The translations under genes were made by a program, and so were the position numbers. The notes under the pieces are model-generated. The model searched no databases, was not told the origin of the DNA, and saw only the letters and a list, made by a program, of their open reading frames with translations. DNA of 12,323 nucleotides from Frankiales bacterium (GTDB lineage: Bacteria > Actinomycetota > Actinomycetes > Mycobacteriales > SCTD01), in NCBI GenBank assembly GCA_025465145.1, contig JAODNS010000123.1:1-12323 (forward strand), written 5' to 3'. Below, in pieces: positions 5,683 to 10,894 of the stretch. Each line of letters starts with the position of its first letter. Position 1 is the first letter of the stretch.

Positions 5683-7337
5683 ATCCGCTCCGGGGCGCTG
5701 ACGCCCAGCAGCGTCAGGCCGTTCTCCAGCACCACCCGGGTCGCGCGCCACAGCAGCAGCCGGGCGTGCGTCAGCGGCGTGACCTCCTCGTCGCCCTTGG
5801 GCAGCACCTGGCAGTCGTCCCAGAACCGCTGCGCGGACTTCGCGACCTGCTCCTCGAGGTACCGGGCCACCCGGTGCGGCTCGCGCAGCTCGGCGGCGGC
5901 CGCGACGACGCGCGGCAGCTCGGCGAGGGCGAGCAGCAGCTCGGTCTCGCGCGGGTGGGTCAGCAGCGACAGGTCGACCTCGGCCGGGTCGACCAGCGCG
6001 ATGCCCATCTCGTCGGCGTTGCGCAGCACGGAGGCGGCGCGGGTCGCGGCGTACTGCACGTAGAACACCGGGTTGTCGCTCGTCCGCCGCGCCCACAGGT
6101 CCAGGTCGATGTCGAGCGTCGAGTCGGCGCTGGAGCGGGCGAGTGCGTATCGCGCCGCGTCCACCCCCACCGCGTCGACGAGGTCCTCGAGGGTGATGAC
6201 GGTGCCGGCCCGCTTGCTCATCTTCAGCGGCTGGCCGTCGCGCAGCAGGTTGACCAGCTGGCCGATGAGGATCTCGAGGTGCACGCCCGGCTCGTCGCCG
6301 AAGGCTGCGCACATGGCCATGAGCCGCCCGACGTAGCCGGAGTGGTCGGCGCCGAGCATGATCACGACCCGGTCGAAGCCGCGCTCGCGCTTGTCCAGGT
6401 AGTAGGCGAGGTCGCCGGAGATGTACGCGGGGACGCCGTCGCTCTTGAGGACGACGCGGTCCTTGTCATCGCCGAGGTCGGTCGTGCGCAGCCAGACCGC
6501 GCCGTCCTTCTCGTAGATCCGGCCGAGGCTGCGCAGCCGGTCGACGGCCCGCTCCACGGCACCGGACTCGTGCAGCGAGTTCTCGTGGAAGTAGACGTCG
6601 AAGTCGACGCCGAACGAGTGCAGCGACGCCTTGATGTGGTCGAACATCAGCTGGACGCCGTGCCCGCGGAAGACCTCCTGCGGGTCGTCCTGCGCCAGCG
6701 CGCCGGGGACCAGCGCGAGCACCTGCTGCGCGATGTCGTCGATGTACGCGCCGGCGTAGCCGTCCTCCGGCGTCGACTCGCCCAGCGCCGCCGCCAGCAG
6801 GCTGCGCGCGAAGCGGTCGATCTGCGTGCCGTGGTCGTTGAAGTAATACTCCCGCGCGACCTTCGCGCCGCTGGCCTCCAGCAGCCGCGCCAGCGCGTCG
6901 CCGACCGCAGCCCACCTGACCGCGCCGATGTGGATCGGGCCGGTCGGGTTGGCCGACACGAACTCCAGGTTGACGCTCTGCCCGACCGCTGCCTCGTTGC
7001 GGCCGTACGCCGGACCCGCGGCGACAGCGCGGACGGCGACCGTGCCGAGGGCGCCCTCAGCCAGCCGGACGTTGAGGAAGCCGGGACCGGCCACGTCGAC
7101 CGATCCCACCCCGTCGGCCGTGCGCAGCTGCGCCGCGATCAGCTCGGCCACCTCGCGCGGGGGGCGGCCCGCCGGCTTGGCCAGCTGCAGCGCGACGTTC
7201 GTCGCGTAGTCGCCGTGGTCGCGGTTCTTGGTGCGGTCCACCGTGACCTCGGCAGGGACAGCGACGGCGAGCTCTCCCGCCTCCACCACGGCCTGCACCG
7301 CCGCGCGGACAGCGGCGCCGAGCTGATCTGGGGTCAC
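5679..7337 (-). CDS. argS: Arginyl-tRNA synthetase
   Basis: ArgS charges tRNA-Arg with arginine (EC 6.1.1.19), a class I synthetase. The 552 aa match the usual length of about 550. The N-terminal tRNA-recognition domain includes KNRDHGDYATNVALQLAK. The HIGH-type motif reads NPTGPIHIGAVRW, and the KMSKS-type loop is KMSKRAGTVITLEDL. A DALR-type anticodon-binding domain ends with LTLLGVSAPERM. I chose the GTG at 7337-7335 because the typical N-terminus (TPDQLGAAVRAAV) begins there. Longer in-frame starts would overlap the divergent gene and add low-complexity sequence unlike ArgS. It is the first gene of the chain. A -10 box seven bases before the GTG suggests a leaderless or nearly leaderless transcript. 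Confidence 0.97.
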   Translation of the reverse strand: MTPDQLGAAVRAAVQAVVEAGELAVAVPAEVTVDRTKNRDHGDYATNVALQLAKPAGRPPREVAELIAAQLRTADGVGSVDVAGPGFLNVRLAEGALGTVAVRAVAAGPAYGRNEAAVGQSVNLEFVSANPTGPIHIGAVRWAAVGDALARLLEASGAKVAREYYFNDHGTQIDRFARSLLAAALGESTPEDGYAGAYIDDIAQQVLALVPGALAQDDPQEVFRGHGVQLMFDHIKASLHSFGVDFDVYFHENSLHESGAVERAVDRLRSLGRIYEKDGAVWLRTTDLGDDKDRVVLKSDGVPAYISGDLAYYLDKRERGFDRVVIMLGADHSGYVGRLMAMCAAFGDEPGVHLEILIGQLVNLLRDGQPLKMSKRAGTVITLEDLVDAVGVDAARYALARSSADSTLDIDLDLWARRTSDNPVFYVQYAATRAASVLRNADEMGIALVDPAEVDLSLLTHPRETELLLALAELPRVVAAAAELREPHRVARYLEEQVAKSAQRFWDDCQVLPKGDEEVTPLTHARLLLWRATRVVLENGLTLLGVSAPERM

Positions 7338-7344
7338 CTCGCCG

Positions 7345-7350
7345 AGGCTA
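7345..7350 (-). promoter_or_regulatory. Candidate -10 box for the argS operon (leaderless)
   Basis: TAGCCT on the minus strand ends seven bases before the argS GTG. That places the expected transcription start at or within a base of the start codon. The -35 region is not recognisable. The only SD-like sequence (GCGAG) abuts the GTG, too close to function normally. Leaderless mRNAs with a TAnnnT box at this distance are common in actinobacteria. Confidence 0.45.
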
Positions 7351-7393
7351 CCGGTGGCGCCCCGGCCGCACCCTGCCTTCACAGCAGCCGCCC

Positions 7394-7399
7394 TAGACT
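7394..7399 (+). promoter_or_regulatory. Candidate -10 box for the DUF3105 gene
   Basis: TAGACT fits TAnnnT and lies 53 bases before the ATG, predicting a start near 7406 and a leader of about 47 nt. The leader includes an AGGAG Shine-Dalgarno at 7438-7442, ten bases before the ATG. No good -35 is visible at 16-18 bases upstream. Confidence 0.4.
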
Positions 7400-7452
7400 C
7401 TCGGACGGCCGCTGCTGAGCGGTCTTCCTCGACCTCCAGGAGCGCAACCGGC

Positions 7453-8211
7453 ATGGCCCAGTCCGACAAGCGGCCCGACAACCGCCCCACGAGCGGCTCC
7501 CGCCCGGCGGGCGGTGGCGGTCGCCGTCGCACGCCTCCGCCGCCGGTCAAGAAGCCGTTTCCGTGGGGCGTGGTCGCCGTCTCGACGGTGCTCGGCCTGC
7601 TGCTCGTCGGAATCCTCGTGTACGCCGTGACCAACCAGGGCGCCGGCTTCAAGAGCGCGCTGAAGACCGCGGACGAGAGCGTCGACGGCGTCAAGATCTA
7701 CGACGGCCTCGCGCGCAAGCACGTCCCGAGCGCGGTCACGTCGTACAAGCAGGCGCCGCCCGTCGGGGGCGAGCACAACGACGTGCCGCAGACTTGCCAG
7801 GTCTACACAGCGCCGATCGCCAACGAGCACGCCGTCCACTCGCTGGAGCACGGGGCGGTCTGGATCACCTACAAGCCCGACCTGCCGGCCGCCGACATCG
7901 CGAAGCTGCGCACGCTCGCGGAGGGTGACCAGTACCGGATGCTCAGCCCGTTCCCCGGCCAGTCGCAGAAGATCGGCCTGCAGGCCTGGGGCCGGCAGCT
8001 GTTCGTCGACAGTCCGGACGACAAGCGGGTGACTGCGTTCCTCAAGGCGTACACGAGCGGCCCGCAGGCACCGGAGCAGGGCGCGGCGTGCAGCGGCACG
8101 ACGCAGACCGGGCCGCTCGCTGCCCAGGCTCCGGCGCCGGCCGCGTCCGGCATGTCGCCGGCGCCCGCCGCGTCGACGGCCGCGAGCACCGCCGCCAGCC
8201 CCGCCGGTTAG
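7453..8211 (+). CDS. DUF3105 family membrane-anchored protein
   Basis: The 252-aa protein begins with a Pro/Gly/Arg-rich cytosolic segment (1-38) and one membrane span at about 39-60 (WGVVAVSTVLGLLLVGILVY). The outward-facing domain at about 75-205 matches DUF3105: GGEHNDVPQTCQVY (105-118) and HAVHSLEHGAVWITY (126-140). It carries H108, H126, H129 and H133, a possible metal site, and C115, which may form a disulfide with C213. The last 35 residues are an Ala/Pro/Ser/Thr linker with no domain. The function of DUF3105 is not established. The ATG at 7453 has AGGAG ten bases upstream; an earlier in-frame start would precede the predicted promoter. It is the only plus-strand protein gene here and stops four bases from the receiver gene. 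Confidence 0.88.
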   Translation: MAQSDKRPDNRPTSGSRPAGGGGRRRTPPPPVKKPFPWGVVAVSTVLGLLLVGILVYAVTNQGAGFKSALKTADESVDGVKIYDGLARKHVPSAVTSYKQAPPVGGEHNDVPQTCQVYTAPIANEHAVHSLEHGAVWITYKPDLPAADIAKLRTLAEGDQYRMLSPFPGQSQKIGLQAWGRQLFVDSPDDKRVTAFLKAYTSGPQAPEQGAACSGTTQTGPLAAQAPAPAASGMSPAPAASTAASTAASPAG

Positions 8212-8215
8212 TGCG

Positions 8216-8599
8216 TCAGGCGGCCGGGAGCCCGGCGAGCCGGCGGACCGTCGCGATGAGCTCGTCCGGGTCGAACGGCTTGGTGAGGTAGGCGTCAACG
8301 CCGATCCGGTCGCCGCGCTGGAGGTCGGCCTCCTGCGCGCGCGCCGACAGCAGCACGACCTTGATGTCGGCCGTCTCCGGGTCGGCGCGCAGCCGGCTCG
8401 CGGCCTCCCAGCCGTCCAGCCTCGGCATCATGATGTCGAGCGTGATGACGGCGGGGTCGACGTCCTTGACCTTGTCAAGGCAGTCCTGCCCGTCGACGGC
8501 GGTCGTCACGTCGAAGCCCTCGAGCTCGAGGTTGACGCTGATGAGCTGGCGGATCACGTCGTCGTCGTCCACCACGAGGACGCGTCCCAGGCTGGCCAC
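8216..8599 (-). CDS. Stand-alone CheY-like response regulator receiver protein
   Basis: The 127-aa product is a single receiver domain with no DNA-binding or enzymatic output. Numbered from the GTG, the acidic pocket is VVDDDD (10-14) and the phospho-acceptor is D55 in VITLDIMMPRLDG. The switch residue is S85 in LLSARA, and the conserved lysine is K107 in LTKPFD. It should receive phosphate from an unlinked histidine kinase and signal by protein contact. No kinase is visible here. The GTG at 8599 is preferred because TAGGGT lies six bases before it, ideal for a leaderless start. A TTG at 8605 would add two residues but would lie between the -10 box and the expected start. It converges with the DUF3105 gene. 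Confidence 0.92.
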   Translation of the reverse strand: MASLGRVLVVDDDDVIRQLISVNLELEGFDVTTAVDGQDCLDKVKDVDPAVITLDIMMPRLDGWEAASRLRADPETADIKVVLLSARAQEADLQRGDRIGVDAYLTKPFDPDELIATVRRLAGLPAA

Positions 8600-8605
8600 G
8601 GACAA

Positions 8606-8611
8606 ACCCTA
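8606..8611 (-). promoter_or_regulatory. Candidate -10 box for the receiver gene (leaderless)
   Basis: TAGGGT on the minus strand is separated by exactly six bases from the GTG start, the spacing expected for a leaderless transcript. The AGGG inside it could also serve as a Shine-Dalgarno if transcription began further upstream. No clear -35 is visible. Confidence 0.45.
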
Positions 8612-8626
8612 GCGGCCGCCCGCTGG

Positions 8627-8632
8627 TAGCCT
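8627..8632 (+). promoter_or_regulatory. Candidate -10 box for tRNA-Arg
   Basis: TAGCCT on the plus strand ends 14 bases before the tRNA 5' end, predicting a start near 8639 and a short 5' leader of about eight bases for RNase P removal. It lies 15 bases from the oppositely oriented -10 box of the receiver gene. Confidence 0.4.
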
Positions 8633-8646
8633 CCAGCGCGTCCCGA

Positions 8647-8718
8647 GCCCCCGTAGCTCAGGGGATAGAGCGCTACCCTCCGGAGGTAGAAGCGCAGGTT
8701 CGAATCCTGCCGGGGGCA
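8647..8718 (+). tRNA. tRNA-Arg, anticodon CCG
   Basis: A complete cloverleaf can be drawn. The acceptor stem GCCCCCG (8647-8653) pairs with CGGGGGC (8711-8717), and the discriminator A is at 8718. The D stem is GCTC/GAGC. The anticodon stem is CTACC/GGTAG around the loop CTCCGGA, with anticodon CCG at 8680-8682. The T stem is GCAGG/CCTGC with loop TTCGAAT. The variable loop is four bases. The 3' CCA is not encoded (ACG follows). It reads the arginine codon CGG, which is common in this GC-rich genome. Confidence 0.97.
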
Positions 8719-8729
8719 CGTTCCGAGAG

Positions 8730-9570
8730 TCAGGGCGCGGCCAGCGCCAGCCCGAAGACGTGGGCGAGGACCCGGTAGCCGAGCTCCGTCGGGTGCACCG
8801 GGTCGCTGAGCATCCCGGGCCGGATCTTGCAGCCGCCGCGCGCGGTGTCGTTCGAACGCGGAGAAGGTGTCCGCAAGCACGACGGGCCGGCCCTCGGCCC
8901 CCAGCTCCCGCACCAGCTCCTGGACCCGCGGTGCGTAGTCCGGCGTGATGGCGTCGCAGAACCTCTCGCCGATCGGCAGCAGCGTCCCGACCACCAGCCG
9001 GGCGTGCGGGCGGTGCTGGTGCAGCGTCTCGACCAGCGTCCGCAGCCGCGCGGCCAGGTGGTCGATGAAGACGGCGCGCTGCGGCGCGTACGTGAAGTCG
9101 ACGGCCCCGCTCCCGGTCGGGTAGCGCGTGCCGGGGTCGTAGCCGGTCAGGATGTCGTTCGCACCCACGAGGACGAGGACGACGTCAGGGTCGATGGCCG
9201 GTCGCGACCCGCGCCCGAGCAGCCAGCTGCCGCCGGCGTCGGACCCGCCGCCCGACGTGCCCGTCAGGCCGCGGGTGACCTGGTCGATCCGGTAGCGGGG
9301 GTGCCCCTCGTGCGCGCTCTGCCCGGCGCTGGCCAGGCTGGCGGTCGGGTTCCCCGTCTGCGAGCCGACGAAGGTGTGCGCGATCCCCAGCGTGCCCAGG
9401 AGCGCGTGCAGCGGGTCGCGGTAGCCGCCCGGCACCGGCGCCAGTGAGCTGGTGCCGTACGTGATCGAGTCGCCGAGCGGGTAGATCCGCAGCGGCTGGT
9501 CGGCCGCCTGCGCACCCGGCGCCAGCATCCCCAGGACGAGCAGCAGCCCGGCTGCTCCCCCTGCCCGCAT
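8730..9570 (-). pseudogene. Secreted SGNH/GDSL-type hydrolase, interrupted by a +1 frameshift
   Basis: The gene starts at the ATG 9570 (AGGA ten bases upstream) with a signal peptide, MRAGGAAGLLLVLGMLAPG, and a likely cleavage after AQA. The SGNH blocks follow: nucleophile motif LGDSITYG and the oxyanion motif VGANDIL. The frame reads well to VLADTFSAFE (8851), then turns to nonsense. One frame over, it continues DTARGGCKIRPGM, DPVHPTELGY and LAHVFGLALAAP, then TGA at 8732-8730. The second segment holds the catalytic Asp and His (DPVH). Dropping one base near 8850 restores a 279-aa enzyme. Without correction the product lacks its catalytic pair and runs antisense through the tRNA. Sequencing error, a genuine null mutation or programmed shifting are all possible. 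It is the last gene of the right-hand operon. Confidence 0.8.
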
Positions 9571-9614
9571 CCGTCGCACGTCCTGGGAGTTCGCCGCGCC
9601 GGGCTGTCTCCTGC

Positions 9615-10094
9615 TCAGAGCACCGTCCACTGCTTGCCGTCGAGCAGCTCCCGTGCGGCGTCGAGGTGCCCCGCGTGGACCGAGGTCTCGGTCAGCACGT
9701 GCAGCAGGACCTCGCGCAGGTCGTGCACCCGGAAGTCGCCGAACAGCTCCGTCGGCCACCGCGCCGGGGGGCTGTCGAGCGCGGTCGCGGCGAGGACCGC
9801 ATCGGCTCGCGCGGCCTCCTGCCGGTACAGCGCCGGCACGTCGACGTCCGCCGGCGCGGACCAGCCGTCGACCCCCTCCAGCGACGCCCACGCGTCGGCC
9901 TCATCGACCATCACCGCGCGGAACCAGAACCGCTCGACGTCGACGGCCAGGTGGTGCACGAGCGAGCGGCAGCTCCAGCCGGACGGCAGCACCGGCCGGG
10001 CGAGCTGCTCGTCGGTCAGCCCGTCGAGCGCGCCCAGCACGTGCCGGCGCTGGGCAGCCAGCGCGGCGAGGAGCGCCGTCTTCTCCTCGCTCAC
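9615..10094 (-). CDS. DinB/DUF664 family protein
   Basis: The 159-aa product resembles the DUF664/DinB four-helix-bundle family, many members of which are metal-dependent enzymes using thiol cofactors such as mycothiol. Supporting sequence is LVHHLAVDVERFWFR (45-59) and HDLREVLLHVLTETSVHAGHLDAARELLDG (124-153; quoted here in parts: LLHVLTETSVHAGH and LDAARELLDG). Candidate metal ligands are H47 or H48, H140 and H143. The reaction and substrate are unknown. The GTG at 10094 overlaps the stop of the acyltransferase gene by four bases (GTGA), so the two are probably translationally coupled. The SGNH hydrolase starts 44 bases after its stop. The family assignment is by motif pattern; a role in this operon is inference. 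Confidence 0.8.
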   Translation of the reverse strand: MSEEKTALLAALAAQRRHVLGALDGLTDEQLARPVLPSGWSCRSLVHHLAVDVERFWFRAVMVDEADAWASLEGVDGWSAPADVDVPALYRQEAARADAVLAATALDSPPARWPTELFGDFRVHDLREVLLHVLTETSVHAGHLDAARELLDGKQWTVL

Positions 10095-10894
10095 ACCGCG
10101 TCCAGCGTGTCCGGCTCGGCGAGGTACGCGCGCACCAGCCGGGCCAGGTGCGCCGCGTGCGCGCCGTCGACGAGCCGGTGGTCGGCCGTCGCGGTGATGA
10201 CGACCCGCGGTCGCACGACCACCTGGCCCTCGACGGCCATGGGCGCGTCCGCGACCGCCCCTACGCAGACGTACAGCGGGACGCGGGCCAGCGGCACCGG
10301 CGCGACGTACCCCTCGTCGAGCCCGAACGAGCCGATGTTGGTGACGAACAGCGAGCCAAGCGGGTGCGCCGGCTGGCCAAAGGCGCGCACGCCGATGCCG
10401 CCGTTGAGCAGCGACGCCACGGCGAGCAGCGGGCGCAGCAGGAACCACGGCACCAGCCGCGCGATCCCGTTGGTCGTCTGGAAGTCCTTGTCCGCGCGGG
10501 CGCGTAGGCGTTCCGCACCGCGCGCCAGCTCCCCCGCCACCTCGACGACGGTCTTGCCGTCCGCGCCGCGGACCTTCGTCGGGGCCAGGTCGTCGCCGCC
10601 CTCGATGTCGACGGCGAAGGCGACGTCGTACGACGGGAAGGGCACGATCCGGCCGAACACGACGCGGTTGTGGAACTCGGGCACCTGCATCACGCCGCGC
10701 TGGAACGCCATCCCCACAACGGCCGCCGGCGTGACGGGCACGCCGGACTCGGCGCGCTTGCGGGCGCAGTAGGCGAGGACGGGCGTGGCGTCGACGGCCA
10801 TCCGCGCGTACAGCCGACCCTCGCGGGACGGCCGCCACGTCGCGACAGCGATCTTCCGCCGGACGCTCGGCCGGCGCCGGGGGGTCGCCGTCAT
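10091..10894 (-). CDS. Stand-alone 2-oxoacid dehydrogenase E2-type acyltransferase domain protein
   Basis: The 267 aa correspond to the catalytic (CAT-like) domain of E2 acyltransferases, with no lipoyl domain and no E3-binding domain. The active-site motif HRLVDGAH has H239 and D243, matching the HxxxDG signature. Upstream, PEFHNRVVFGRIV (72-84), YDVAFAVDIEGGDDL and LGSLFVTNIGSFGLDEGY match the E2 fold. No dehydrogenase E1 or E3 genes are nearby, so it probably uses a CoA ester or another carrier to acylate an unknown acceptor. The N-terminus is basic (PRRRPSVRRK). The ATG at 10894 shares one base with the stop of the upstream hydrolase gene (TGATG). It overlaps the DUF664 gene downstream. 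Confidence 0.88.
   Translation of the reverse strand: MTATPRRRPSVRRKIAVATWRPSREGRLYARMAVDATPVLAYCARKRAESGVPVTPAAVVGMAFQRGVMQVPEFHNRVVFGRIVPFPSYDVAFAVDIEGGDDLAPTKVRGADGKTVVEVAGELARGAERLRARADKDFQTTNGIARLVPWFLLRPLLAVASLLNGGIGVRAFGQPAHPLGSLFVTNIGSFGLDEGYVAPVPLARVPLYVCVGAVADAPMAVEGQVVVRPRVVITATADHRLVDGAHAAHLARLVRAYLAEPDTLDAV

Noticed and set aside
4360..6312. A 650-aa version of LysA starting inside argS
   Set aside because: Residues upstream of the GTG at 5682 are an out-of-frame reading of argS, Arg/Ala-rich and without LysA homology. 440 aa is the normal LysA size.
7338..7694. N-terminal extension of argS to give a 671-aa protein
   Set aside because: The extra 119 residues are antisense to the DUF3105 gene and unlike ArgS. 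The family N-terminus begins at the GTG 7337 and the promoter box lies just before it.
8647..8718. tRNA-Arg as an integration site for a mobile element
   Set aside because: No integrase gene is nearby. The only partial repeat of the tRNA 3' half is the seven-base GTTCGAA in the SGNH gene, which is too short to be an att site.
8554..8729. Continuation of the SGNH frame through the tRNA towards the receiver gene
   Set aside because: The predicted peptide (CPRQDSNLRFYLRRV) is simply the antisense translation of the tRNA, a known annotation artefact, reached only because of the frameshift.
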